The notes beneath the pieces were generated by a model, which saw nothing but the letters and a program-made list of their open reading frames with translations, searched no databases and had not been told where the DNA came from. This document shows positions 26,044 to 34,484 of a DNA stretch of 55,657 nt, one piece after another (the first letter of the stretch is position 1; the number at the start of each line of letters is the position of its first letter). Both the position numbers and the translations under genes were made by a program. Origin of the DNA: Pseudomonadota bacterium (GTDB lineage: Bacteria > Bdellovibrionota > Bacteriovoracia > Bacteriovoracales > Bacteriovoracaceae); NCBI GenBank assembly GCA_027487685.1, contig JAIYDC010000080.1, forward strand, positions 1-55,657, in the 5' to 3' direction.

Positions 26044-28645
26044 AACCATTCTACTTAATGACTACCGCCCCTCAGATTTTTTAATTGATTCGATCCATCT
26101 CACTGTGGACATTGGCGAGGCGCAAACCATCGTCACCACTGAACTCCAGGTCCTGAAGCGCTCAGAGCTCTCAGGGAAAAAGCTCAACCTCGAACTCAAC
26201 GGGGAAGGGATGGAGCTGCTTTCACTGGCGATGGACGGCACACCGGTTCCCCACGAGCGGTATCAGGTTTCAAGTGATAAGCTGGTTCTTCTGGGTCTGA
26301 CCGAGGACAAGTTTACACTCACGGTGCAAAATAAAATTGATCCGGCCAATAACCAGGCGCTTGAGGGTCTCTATCAATCTGGACCTCAGCTCTGCACCCA
26401 GTGCGAACCAGAGGGCTTCAGACGGATCACTTACTTTATCGACCGGCCTGATGTTATGGCCCGTTATACGACCCGCATGATCGCAGACAAGGCCAAGTAT
26501 CCATTCCTTCTCTCCAATGGTAACCGCACCGGCTCCGGAGATCTGCCTGGTGGTCGCCATTGGGTGGAGTGGGTAGATCCCTTCAAGAAACCGAGTTATC
26601 TTTTCGCCATGGTGGCCGGGGACTTCGATGTTGCTCGAGACGCCTTCACCACTTCATCGGGCCGCAAGGTTGATCTTGAGATCTACGTGGACCGTGGGAA
26701 CCTCTCTAAGACCCGACATGCGATGGAATCACTCAAGCAGAGTATGCGCTGGGACGAGGAAACCTTTGGTCTGGAATATGACCTCGACATTTACATGATC
26801 GTGGCAGTTGATTCGTTTAATATGGGTGCCATGGAGAACAAGGGTCTCAATATCTTCAACTCGACCTACACACTCGCCGACGAAACCAACGCCACGGACG
26901 CCGACTTCCAGAACATCCAGGGTGTCATCGGCCATGAGTACTTCCACAACTGGACCGGTAACCGTGTGACCTGCCGTGATTGGTTCCAGCTCACCTTAAA
27001 GGAGGGTCTCACGGTCTTTCGGGATCAGGAGTTTTCCTGCGACATGCTTTCTCGAGCAGTCAAACGCCTCGAAGATGTGCGTCTCTTAAAAGACGCACAA
27101 TTCGCCGAAGATGCAGGCCCTTTGGCACATCCGATCCGGCCCTCGAGTTATATCGAAATTAATAACTTCTATACCCGAACCGTTTACGAGAAGGGCTCAG
27201 AAGTCATCCGCATGATCCATACCCTCCTGGGAAAGGACACCTTCCGGAAGGGGATGGATAAGTATTTCGAACTCTTTGATGGCCACGCCGTGACCACAGA
27301 GGACTTCGTTCGTTCCATGGAACTCGCCTCGGGCCAGGACCTGACACAGTTTAAGCACTGGTACTCAAGGCCGGGCACCCCGACGCTCAAGATCCGAAGT
27401 TCCCGCACAGGTGATGAGCTCAAGCTTTCGATTGAGCAAATCTATCCGCCGACTCCCACCACGCACAAAGTGCCTGAGGGAAATGTACTGCATATGCCTT
27501 TTGTCATAGGGCTTGTCGACCAGACCACAGGTGTCGTGACTGAACACAAGCTCGAACTCAAAGAGCTACGGCAGACTTTCAAGCTTCCGGCCTCAGGTAA
27601 GGTTATTCCCTCCCTAAACCGGAGCTTTTCGGCACCAGTTCACGTCGATTATCCCTATACGGTGGACGAGTTGATCGCTCTTATGAGCTTTGATAATGAC
27701 CCTTACTGCCGCTATGAAGCGACACAAAAGATCTATGGGCATATTTTCCGGAAAGACTTTGAGGAGTTTAAAACCACTGGTGTACTGAGTAGCGAACTCT
27801 CCCTTCAGTTCTCTCAAGCTTTTCAAGCGCTCTTGAATGATAACGGGATTGATCTTTCGTTTAAGTCTTATCTTCTGGATCTCCCTACCGAGAACGGTCT
27901 CTCCCAAGAGCTTCCTTACCCAGACTTTGACGCCATTCACCGGGTTCATCGGAACCTGCGGAAGAAACTGGGGCTAAAGTTTGGATCATGGTTTAAGGCG
28001 ACTCACGAGGGCCTGGCCCAGCGAGGTGCTTTCGAACTGACTCCTCAGGCGTTCGGAAAACGGGCCCTTCGTAACCAGTGCCTCTCTTATCTCGTTGCAG
28101 CCGAGACGGTCGAGGGGCTGAAAATTCTCGAATCCCATTACTCTTCCGCCGGCAATATGACCGAGGAACTTCACGGTCTCCAGCAGTTCATCGTCTCCGG
28201 AGTGCCCTTTGAGCATGAATCGATCCAGAGCTTTTACCGCAAGTGGAAAGGGGATTCTCTGGTGATGTTGAAATGGTTCGGGGCGCTGGCGGCCTGTTCC
28301 CCGAAAGCATTGGCCCTTGAGCGTCTGGCCAGACTTGAGCAGGATCCTCTGTTCTTGAAGCAGGTCCCAAATTACCTACGAGCACTCTATATCCAGTTCT
28401 CGAAATCCAACCTCGACGGCTTCCACGATGCCAGCGGTGCTGGGTACCAGTTCCTTGCTGACCGGATCAAGCACATCGACAGTTTTAACCCCCAGGTCGC
28501 GAGTCGCGCAGCAGGTGCCTTTTCATTGATCAATAAGCTGGATGATAAGAGGAAGGATCAGATGCGAGTGGCGTTGAATCGAATCATGGATGGGAAGCCT
28601 TCACGGGACACCTACGAAGTGGTTTCAAAGTACCTGGCCCAGTAG
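26024..28645 (+). CDS. pepN: Aminopeptidase N (M1 family)
   Basis: Cytoplasmic zinc exopeptidase of 873 residues that removes N-terminal amino acids from peptides. The GAMEN exopeptidase motif is at 268-272 (MGAMENKGLN). The zinc site HEYFH is at 304-308 with the third ligand Glu327 in LTLKEGL. The C-terminal half has the helical array typical of gammaproteobacterial-type PepN. I chose ATG 26024 (GGAG upstream) because the alignment with PepN begins there; the open frame extends further 5' only by overlapping DUF2797. It probably completes degradation of peptides imported from digested protein. Confidence 0.95.
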   Translation: MQQPRPKTILLNDYRPSDFLIDSIHLTVDIGEAQTIVTTELQVLKRSELSGKKLNLELNGEGMELLSLAMDGTPVPHERYQVSSDKLVLLGLTEDKFTLTVQNKIDPANNQALEGLYQSGPQLCTQCEPEGFRRITYFIDRPDVMARYTTRMIADKAKYPFLLSNGNRTGSGDLPGGRHWVEWVDPFKKPSYLFAMVAGDFDVARDAFTTSSGRKVDLEIYVDRGNLSKTRHAMESLKQSMRWDEETFGLEYDLDIYMIVAVDSFNMGAMENKGLNIFNSTYTLADETNATDADFQNIQGVIGHEYFHNWTGNRVTCRDWFQLTLKEGLTVFRDQEFSCDMLSRAVKRLEDVRLLKDAQFAEDAGPLAHPIRPSSYIEINNFYTRTVYEKGSEVIRMIHTLLGKDTFRKGMDKYFELFDGHAVTTEDFVRSMELASGQDLTQFKHWYSRPGTPTLKIRSSRTGDELKLSIEQIYPPTPTTHKVPEGNVLHMPFVIGLVDQTTGVVTEHKLELKELRQTFKLPASGKVIPSLNRSFSAPVHVDYPYTVDELIALMSFDNDPYCRYEATQKIYGHIFRKDFEEFKTTGVLSSELSLQFSQAFQALLNDNGIDLSFKSYLLDLPTENGLSQELPYPDFDAIHRVHRNLRKKLGLKFGSWFKATHEGLAQRGAFELTPQAFGKRALRNQCLSYLVAAETVEGLKILESHYSSAGNMTEELHGLQQFIVSGVPFEHESIQSFYRKWKGDSLVMLKWFGALAACSPKALALERLARLEQDPLFLKQVPNYLRALYIQFSKSNLDGFHDASGAGYQFLADRIKHIDSFNPQVASRAAGAFSLINKLDDKRKDQMRVALNRIMDGKPSRDTYEVVSKYLAQ

Positions 28646-28646
28646 T

Positions 28647-28748
28647 TTAGGATTTCTTTTTCTTCACTGGTACAAGCGAGAGAGAGGATGCCTTGGCCGC
28701 GGCCGCAGCGGCGGTTGCAATCAGAATGGCAGCGATAATGAGTTCCAT
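28647..28748 (-). CDS. 33-residue single-helix membrane peptide
   Basis: A short frame with ATG 28748 and a good GGAG ribosome site 4 nt upstream. The translation starts MELIIAAILIAT, continues as a run of alanines, and ends VPVKKKKS. It therefore has one hydrophobic or Ala-rich helix followed by a basic C-terminus, the usual shape of small inner-membrane regulatory peptides. It lies directly behind the convergent pepN stop. Coding is supported by the ribosome site and amphipathic logic, not by homology. Function unknown. Confidence 0.5.
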   Translation of the reverse strand: MELIIAAILIATAAAAAAKASSLSLVPVKKKKS

Positions 28749-28843
28749 GGGGTCTCCTCGTGTAGGGGACTCGTTTATGTCTTATCGACACAAATCTTGT
28801 ATAGTTTACGCCCTGTGACATACGGTTCACCAGCTTTTTCTCT

Positions 28844-28870
28844 TTGAACGGGCCAAAAGAGTGTTACAAT
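28844..28870 (+). promoter_or_regulatory. Possible promoter of the 28921 gene
   Basis: TTGAAC (28844-28849) and TACAAT (28865-28870) have a 15-16 nt spacer, about 50 nt upstream of the ATG. Spacing is slightly short, so this is tentative. Confidence 0.35.
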
Positions 28871-28920
28871 TTTGACTGTGAAGCTAAGAAAATCAGGTTC
28901 TTAAAGGCCAGGACATCCCC

Positions 28921-30330
28921 ATGGAAGCGACTCTTTCTCTTCGGCAAAAAGCGCTCAAGATTAATCTCTCTAAAAAGTTTTATGGGACTTTTGCCGAAAT
29001 TGGCGCCGGACAAGAAGTGGCCCGGCACTTTTTCCAAGCAGGGGCCTCCTCGGGATCCATCGCCAAGACGATCTCGGCCTATGATATGACCTTTTCCGAT
29101 TCGATCTATGGTAAGGATCCACACGGACGCTACGTTTCCCAATCACGACTCCTCAAGATGCTCGAAAAAGAGTACCTCCTGCTTCAGGAGCGACTCTGCG
29201 AAACCCGTGGCCGCGACCACGCTTTCTTTGTCTTCGCCGACACAGTCTCTGCGCTTAATTACCAGCGTACTAACGAGGCCCACGGTTGGCTCGGCATGCG
29301 CTTCCAGAATTCTCCTGGTGGTGAGAGCAACGACGTCGTGATCCACGTCCGCATGCTCGACCCTCAGAACGTCCTTCAGCAGGACGCTCTCGGTGTGATG
29401 GGCCTCAACCTTGTCTACGCTTCGCTCTTCTTGCAGCATGATCCCGAAGCCTTTGTCCGCTCGCTTATGGATCACCTCGACAGCACCCGGATCGAGGTGA
29501 ACTTCATCCGCTTTGGAGGCCCGGCCTTCTGCGAAGTCGATAACCGCCTCATGAACCTCTATCTTTTGAATCTTGGCTACACCCAGGCGATCATGTTCGA
29601 CGAGAATGGCGAGGTCGCCCTGGCCAATGATCTTCTCTATAAAAAGGATGTCCTTGTTGTGCGTGGCTCTTACAGGCCACCGACTCTGGTTAACTTTGAT
29701 ATGATCGCTACGGGCCTTACAAGTTTTGCCAAGGACATCGGCAAGGGCCCAGAGGACATTGTGACGGTCGCGGAGATTACGATCTCGACCTTAAAGGATG
29801 GCGGAGGAGAAATTGCGAAGGAAGATTTCCTTACCCGCGTCGATCTCATGTGTACGATGGGGGTCAAGGTCCTGATCACGAATTCCCCTCAGTACTACAA
29901 GCTCTCAAGCTATTTCGCAAAACTCAACGTTCCTCATCTGGGTCTGGTCCTAGGGATCTATAATTTTCAGCAGATCTTTACGGAGAAGTACTCAAATGTT
30001 GACGGTGGAATCCTGGGAGCTTTGGGCCAGCTCTTCCGGGAGAATGTGAAGGTTTACATTTATCCCTACAAGTCAGAGAAGGGCGGCATTGAGACCCTTG
30101 CGAACCTTGAAGTGCCCAAGGAACTCGATCTCCTCCTCGCACACCTTAAAGGGATGCAGCAGATCGACGATGTGGCGGGCTTTAATAGAGACATCCTCCA
30201 CATCTACTCATCCAAGGTCCTGCAGATGATCGTCACCAACGAGCCCGGCTGGGAAAGCATGGTCCCTCCAAGCGTGGCCAAGGCCATCAACGACAAGTGC
30301 CTCTTCGGCCATCCCTGTTTCCGGAAGTAA
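28921..30330 (+). CDS. Conserved protein of unknown function (often misnamed in databases)
   Basis: The 469-residue product matches, from memory, a widespread bacterial family with the start RQKALKINLSKKFYGTFAEIGAGQEVARHFF and the later segment NEAHGWLGMRFQ. Members are commonly auto-labelled nicotinate-nucleotide adenylyltransferase or TonB-dependent receptor. I see no HxGH nucleotidyl-transfer motif, no TonB box and no signal peptide, so neither label is supported. The protein is soluble, with motifs VNFIRFGGPAFCEVDNRL, GSYRPPTLVNFDM and VTVAEITISTLKDGGGE. It has a probable ribosome site (AGGACATCCCC). It is monocistronic. The role is unknown, but wide conservation suggests housekeeping. 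Confidence 0.7.
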   Translation: MEATLSLRQKALKINLSKKFYGTFAEIGAGQEVARHFFQAGASSGSIAKTISAYDMTFSDSIYGKDPHGRYVSQSRLLKMLEKEYLLLQERLCETRGRDHAFFVFADTVSALNYQRTNEAHGWLGMRFQNSPGGESNDVVIHVRMLDPQNVLQQDALGVMGLNLVYASLFLQHDPEAFVRSLMDHLDSTRIEVNFIRFGGPAFCEVDNRLMNLYLLNLGYTQAIMFDENGEVALANDLLYKKDVLVVRGSYRPPTLVNFDMIATGLTSFAKDIGKGPEDIVTVAEITISTLKDGGGEIAKEDFLTRVDLMCTMGVKVLITNSPQYYKLSSYFAKLNVPHLGLVLGIYNFQQIFTEKYSNVDGGILGALGQLFRENVKVYIYPYKSEKGGIETLANLEVPKELDLLLAHLKGMQQIDDVAGFNRDILHIYSSKVLQMIVTNEPGWESMVPPSVAKAINDKCLFGHPCFRK

Positions 30331-30378
30331 AGGTTCCAATACACTTCTACGTAAGCTCTGCTCAAACATATTTGAGTA

Positions 30379-30852
30379 CTATTGAAAGTAGGGCAATCCA
30401 TAGGGCTCATTCTTGTGATCGCATTTGACTAATGAAGGACCATGATTCTTCTCTAAGTATGCGCAAATTTTCTCCATGTGCTTGTCATCACCCAAGTGCG
30501 TACAAGCACCCATGATTTCCCTTTTCATCACCTCTGCTCCGCCACGGACCTCACACTTGAACTCCGCATTGTATTCGAAACTCGGGACATCTTTGCTTGA
30601 CCAGTTCAGAAGCATGGGGACGCGTTCCTGGCGAGCACACACATCATAGGCCATCATCGCTATGTAGTTTGGTGCCTTGATAATCCCGTGCTTACTACCA
30701 ACGATTTTGCCGTTATAGACAGGAAAGTCTCCTGTGACTGTGATGATGTACTGTGCTTCGTAGAGTTTGTTGTAACCTAGATCAAGCGTCATTTTTTCTT
30801 CGGCGACGGCCTGAGATGAGACTAGAACAAAAAGGAAGATGGCTTTTTTCAT
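30379..30852 (-). CDS. Small exported protein, unknown function
   Basis: I do not recognise this gene. From ATG 30852 it encodes about 157 residues: a signal peptide (MKKAIFLFVLVSSQAVAEE) and a mature part with five cysteines (VCARQ, FKCEVR, GACTHL, KICAYL, VKCDHK) that could form disulfides in the periplasm. The frame continues upstream to 30885, but only ATG 30852 gives a plausible signal peptide. It stands alone between the 28921 gene and the glycosyltransferase. Confidence 0.55.
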   Translation of the reverse strand: MKKAIFLFVLVSSQAVAEEKMTLDLGYNKLYEAQYIITVTGDFPVYNGKIVGSKHGIIKAPNYIAMMAYDVCARQERVPMLLNWSSKDVPSFEYNAEFKCEVRGGAEVMKREIMGACTHLGDDKHMEKICAYLEKNHGPSLVKCDHKNEPYGLPYFQ

Positions 30853-30944
30853 GGGTCGAATCATCTCATGTCTCGGCATCCACACAAAATCTCAAGCACT
30901 TAAGTCCAACCTGCTGCCAAGGTTCCAACCCATTAGGAGTTAGG

Positions 30945-32432
30945 TTATTCCGAGATCCAGACGTAGATGTGGTTTTGTCCCGAGTAATCTGGAAACCCAA
31001 TGCGCGAGAAGCGTTTTCGCGGAAGAAGCTCGCGGATCATGCGCTCAATGGTTCCGCCCCGGTACCCTACTAGGATTGAGGTGGATCGTAGCTCTCGGAG
31101 GAGGTCGTCTAAGGTGGAGATCCGTTGCGCAAAGGGGAGGCCCACGGTTTCGTTGATGTACCGGAGATCGAAGTTCTCTTTGTCACTGGCAAGAAACTGA
31201 TTCGTAATTACCCAGTAGTTGCTCCAGTCCTCGACGATGACGTGGATTCGCTCGTGGCCCGCGCCTTTTTCTCGGAGGATCCACCTAGCTGCGGACACTT
31301 TCGGATCCTCGGGCCCGGATTTGCTCTGCACCCCGCGACCGCCGGTTTCGATCATCGGGGAGAAGTAGAGTGTGAACATGACAGCAAGGTAAGATACGGG
31401 AACGAGGAGTCCGAGCTTTGCCGAGCGTTCGCTGCCCCCGAAGAGGATACCAAGGTAGAGGCAGAACGGCACCCCCGAGTAAAGGATGGTCCGTTCGTGC
31501 CCGGCTAAAACTGGAAAGATACCGCGGACAAGGTACAGCAAGATTAGCGAAGCGACGAGGCCCGCGAAGAAGCCTTGCTGCCGCGGCGGAATCTTCCTGG
31601 AGCGTAGCAGACAGAACAGGAGGAAAACACCGAACGCGAGTTGCCAAAGGGGAGCGTTCCTCGGATCCGGAATCTGCGCGAGCAGCGCTCCCGAGAGAAA
31701 CTGGTTAAGGCCTAGTAGATAGTGCCAGGCGGTCCCCAAGGTCGGTATGTAGATGGGGATGCGGTAGAAAAAAATGAACCCTGCGCCAAAGATGAGGAGA
31801 CCGGCGAGGATCGATAAGAGCCGTCGCGGCGAGTGGAGGGCCCTGGTCGACGGGTCTCCGACGTACGCTCCGATGACCGGAAGGGTCATCATGAGAAGAC
31901 TCGGATGGACAAGGAAACCGAGGGCGACGAAGAGTAGGGCCAGGCTGTGCTTCGACCGAAGGGAGGCGGCGCTTATGAAAAGCGCGGCCAGCGGGATCAA
32001 GGCACACTCCCAGGCTATCCGAGAGTAGAGGATGTGGAAGGGGAAAGCCGCTACGAGGGCCGTTGTAAGGAGCAGGCCCGACAAGGGGAGCACCGTTCGA
32101 AGGAGCAGCGGGACGAGGACGATGGTGGTGACTCCGGCGATCGCCGCCGGTAGCCGCATAGTCGTAGGGTCGGCCGTGGGGAAAAGCATCGAGAACGGAG
32201 CGTAGATGAGGCTGCCTGTGCGGCCAGACGGGGTTTGCAGCGTCCAGGTCTTTCCGAGCTGGAACGCGTGACCTATGGCCTGACCGAAGGCTTCGTCCCC
32301 GAGGAGTCCAGGAATCGTACCAAGCGCGAAGAAACGCAGAAGGATGGCGACGACGGTAATCGCCGCGGCGGAGAGGGCTAACGACCGGCAAAGGGAGTTC
32401 GTTTCCGATTCTTCGAAAAAAGGCTTTAGCAT
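30945..32432 (-). CDS. GT-C fold membrane glycosyltransferase (GT39/ArnT-like)
   Basis: Polytopic membrane protein of 495 residues with about ten hydrophobic helices and a soluble C-terminal region (about 370-495). The first luminal loop has the GT-C acidic motif LLGDEAFGQAIGH, matching the Asp-Glu of PMT/ArnT enzymes, and an aromatic HILYSRIAWECALIPLAAL follows, as in these families. Such enzymes move sugars from polyprenyl-phosphate donors to lipid or protein acceptors on the periplasmic face. The gene is G+C-rich relative to its surroundings. Donor and acceptor are unknown. The ATG has GGGGAG upstream. Confidence 0.82.
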   Translation of the reverse strand: MLKPFFEESETNSLCRSLALSAAAITVVAILLRFFALGTIPGLLGDEAFGQAIGHAFQLGKTWTLQTPSGRTGSLIYAPFSMLFPTADPTTMRLPAAIAGVTTIVLVPLLLRTVLPLSGLLLTTALVAAFPFHILYSRIAWECALIPLAALFISAASLRSKHSLALLFVALGFLVHPSLLMMTLPVIGAYVGDPSTRALHSPRRLLSILAGLLIFGAGFIFFYRIPIYIPTLGTAWHYLLGLNQFLSGALLAQIPDPRNAPLWQLAFGVFLLFCLLRSRKIPPRQQGFFAGLVASLILLYLVRGIFPVLAGHERTILYSGVPFCLYLGILFGGSERSAKLGLLVPVSYLAVMFTLYFSPMIETGGRGVQSKSGPEDPKVSAARWILREKGAGHERIHVIVEDWSNYWVITNQFLASDKENFDLRYINETVGLPFAQRISTLDDLLRELRSTSILVGYRGGTIERMIRELLPRKRFSRIGFPDYSGQNHIYVWISE

Positions 32433-32495
32433 AAACTTCTCCCCTGATGAGAGTTTAAATTATTGTATAAAGCTCTCGGCAACGGAAGTCCTTTT

Positions 32496-33023
32496 TCAGG
32501 AAGGGCCGAGTGCCGCGGGATTTCGTCCAGCCTCAGGGAGAGTTAGCTGGAAACAATTTAGGGCACCCTCAAGGGTGAGGAGTTCGAGTTTCATCTTTAT
32601 GCCGTGGGCGAAACCGCCGAGGCCTCTGGTGCCGAGGATACGATGACAGGGATATATAAGCATAAAAGGGTTTCTTCCACAGGCCGTGCCAATCGCCTGA
32701 TAGCCCCGGGAGTCGAGGCCCTCAGCTATATCTTTGTAGGTGGCAACACTTCCATGGCCCACTTTTTTCATTTCTCCGAGGACTCGCTGTTGAAAATCAG
32801 TGAGGCCTCTCATGTCAACGGGGATGGAAATTTCTCTGCTCTGTCCGGAGAGGTAGTTCCGAAGGGCCCGGTAGGAGGCCTCGAAGAAAGGATCTAGAGT
32901 GTCTGGTTCTCCCTCTGGGACAACCTCTATATTCGATAGACTTTTCCCATCCCTTGTACTTAGCCGGAGCTGACCGACAATGGGAAGCGTCGGTAAAGTA
33001 GCGCTCTTCATTTGTTCTTTCAT
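32496..33023 (-). CDS. ogt: Methylated-DNA-protein cysteine S-methyltransferase
   Basis: Suicide repair protein that moves alkyl groups from O6-methylguanine to its own cysteine. The 175-residue product shows the helix-turn-helix region GSVATYKDIAEGLDSRGYQA, IGTACGRNP (about 111-119) and the active-site PCHRI at 125-129 with Cys126. The N-terminal part is short, as in Ogt rather than Ada. The gene is divergent from lplA with 26 bp between starts, so the two share an intergenic promoter region. The sequence around the ATG has no strong ribosome site. Confidence 0.92.
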   Translation of the reverse strand: MKEQMKSATLPTLPIVGQLRLSTRDGKSLSNIEVVPEGEPDTLDPFFEASYRALRNYLSGQSREISIPVDMRGLTDFQQRVLGEMKKVGHGSVATYKDIAEGLDSRGYQAIGTACGRNPFMLIYPCHRILGTRGLGGFAHGIKMKLELLTLEGALNCFQLTLPEAGRNPAALGPS

Positions 33024-33040
33024 AGGGACTAGACTATCAT
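33012..33040 (+). promoter_or_regulatory. Promoter of lplA with -10 box close to the ATG
   Basis: TTGTTC (33012-33017), a 17-nt spacer and TATCAT (33035-33040) are followed 9 nt later by the lplA ATG, with no Shine-Dalgarno. The -35 box lies inside the first codons of divergent ogt. Confidence 0.45.
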
Positions 33041-33049
33041 AACGCGCGA

Positions 33050-33919
33050 ATGAAAGTCTTCACGTCACCATTTAATAATCCCTTCATTAACCTCGCCATC
33101 GAGGACCATTTCCTACGCGGAGGTGCTGATCTTCCGGTGCTCTTATTCTACGTGAACCGTCCATGCATGGTGATGGGTCGTTTCCAAAACCCATGGATTG
33201 AGACCAACCTTCCCTACCTCGCCGCTAACGATATTTGGTTAGTCCGTCGGCAAAGCGGAGGGGGAACGGTCTTTCATGACTTTGGAAACCTCAACTGGAG
33301 TTTTATTTTTCCCGGGGGAATGCTCGACCGACGCAAGCACGCCGATCTTCTTCGTGAGGCCTTCGCCCAGGCCCAGATCGAGCTCGAAGTGTCTCCCCGG
33401 AATGACCTTTGGCTCCAGGGCAAGAAGGTCTCAGGCTCGGCCTATAAGCAAACAAAAAGTGCCTCCTTCCATCACGGCACCTTGCTCGTATCCTCGGACC
33501 TCATAAAATTGGAAGAAGGTCTTCGGCAGACCATTGTCCCTAAAGCGACGAAGTCCATCGCGTCGGTCCGTTCGGTCGTCACGACACTCTCAGCTCATTA
33601 CCCTGGAATTGAAATCCGCGACGTGATCGAGCTCGTGTCTCATTTTTTTCACACCATTCCCTTCGAGCTAGATGCTACGCTTCTTTCCCTACCAGAGCTC
33701 CAGAAAGGCTTCACGGAGCTGACCAATTGGCAGTGGCTCTGGGGAGAAACGCCGCTCTTTGAGCTCCAAGAGGGGTTAGAGATAAGAAAAGGAATCGTGG
33801 AAAAGACCGGACAGCGTTTTGATCGATCCTCTATGGAGAATCGGCTTTCTCAAGAATCCATGAATCGCTTATTTCCTGATTTTAGTGAGCAGCACAGGTC
33901 GAGCAGCCTGATTTTGTAA
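33050..33919 (+). CDS. lplA: Lipoate-protein ligase A
   Basis: Attaches lipoate, via lipoyl-AMP, to E2 subunits and the glycine-cleavage H protein. The 289-residue enzyme has the BPL/LplA core: RRQSGGGTVFHDFGNLN (about 66-82), NDLWLQGKKVSGSAYKQ with the conserved Lys near 126, and HHGTLLVSSDL. A C-terminal accessory domain (about 190-289) follows. It would let the cell scavenge free lipoate. Its 3' end overlaps the minus-strand 33882 frame by 38 bp. Confidence 0.93.
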   Translation: MKVFTSPFNNPFINLAIEDHFLRGGADLPVLLFYVNRPCMVMGRFQNPWIETNLPYLAANDIWLVRRQSGGGTVFHDFGNLNWSFIFPGGMLDRRKHADLLREAFAQAQIELEVSPRNDLWLQGKKVSGSAYKQTKSASFHHGTLLVSSDLIKLEEGLRQTIVPKATKSIASVRSVVTTLSAHYPGIEIRDVIELVSHFFHTIPFELDATLLSLPELQKGFTELTNWQWLWGETPLFELQEGLEIRKGIVEKTGQRFDRSSMENRLSQESMNRLFPDFSEQHRSSSLIL

Positions 33920-34157
33920 CGCTTTGGTCGCTGAAAGACCAATCACCATAGTTTTCATTTAAATAGAAGCAGGCCTCGGCGAGAGAATCGAAGGACGCTT
34001 GGAACGCCTCCTTCTCTTCATCTTCCAGCACGGTGACATAATACTCCATCCGGTCATCAGCAACACGCTCCGGATCGGCGCCAAAAGTGATCAAGGCCAT
34101 GAAATTTTTGTTTTCAAACCGGCAGTAGGTCCAGTTTTCAACATTTACACACTGCAT
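33882..34157 (-). CDS. Small acidic protein with Cys-rich tail, unknown function
   Basis: I do not recognise this 91-residue protein. It has AAGG about 9 nt before the ATG and reads convincingly (FGADPERVADDRMEYYVTVLED, SFDSLAEACFYLNENYGDW). It ends in a cysteine pair GCSTCAAH that could bind metal or be modified. There is no signal peptide or membrane helix. The last 38 bp overlap the end of convergent lplA. Confidence 0.55.
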   Translation of the reverse strand: MQCVNVENWTYCRFENKNFMALITFGADPERVADDRMEYYVTVLEDEEKEAFQASFDSLAEACFYLNENYGDWSFSDQSVTKSGCSTCAAH

Positions 34158-34182
34158 CCGATACCTTCAATCAAGTAAAGTC

Positions 34183-34211
34183 TTGTTTTCTATAAGTGCT
34201 TAGTCTATAGT
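34183..34211 (+). promoter_or_regulatory. rpmG promoter
   Basis: TTGTTT (34183-34188), exactly 17 nt, then TATAGT (34206-34211): a good sigma-70-type promoter about 40 nt before rpmG. Confidence 0.65.
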
Positions 34212-34252
34212 GTCTGGACTTTGAAGTAAATGATTACCACTGAGAGGATATT

Positions 34253-34429
34253 ATGGCGAAGGGACCACGAGTTATTGTGACTTTAGAATGTACGGAAGCG
34301 AGAAAAGAAGGTAGCTCACCTTCTCGTTATACAACGACAAAAAACAAAAAGACGACTCCCGAGCGTCTCGAGATGAAGAAGTATAATCCGAATCTCCGTC
34401 GTCACACCGTTCACAAAGAAATTAAGTAA
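34253..34429 (+). CDS. rpmG: 50S ribosomal protein L33
   Basis: A 58-residue basic protein of the large ribosomal subunit. The translation [17 protein letters not shown], then [35 protein letters not shown] in shortened form, matches L33. The usual pair of zinc-ribbon CxxC motifs is absent (a single cysteine remains), so this is the zinc-independent type. A ribosome site GAGAGG sits 5 nt before the ATG. A canonical promoter lies upstream and a terminator follows, so it is monocistronic. Confidence 0.93.
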   Translation: MAKGPRVIVTLECTEARKEGSSPSRYTTTKNKKTTPERLEMKKYNPNLRRHTVHKEIK

Positions 34430-34456
34430 TTTTACCCAAAATTTTGCTTATAGAAG

Positions 34457-34483
34457 AAGGGACCTTTTAGGTCCCTTTTTTTA
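34457..34483 (+). terminator. rpmG terminator, shared with the convergent C1 gene
   Basis: An AAGGGACC/GGTCCCTT stem with a 5-nt loop is followed by a U-rich run on the plus strand. Confidence 0.85.
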
Positions 34484-34484
34484 T

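Noticed and set aside
28921-30330. Labels nicotinate-nucleotide adenylyltransferase and TonB-dependent receptor
   Set aside because: No HxGH motif, signal peptide, TonB box or barrel signature is visible.
31705-32391. 228-residue minus-strand frame within the GT-C gene
   Set aside because: It is Pro/Arg/Ser-rich and lies in an alternate frame of the G+C-rich glycosyltransferase, whose own frame reads as a clear GT-C protein.
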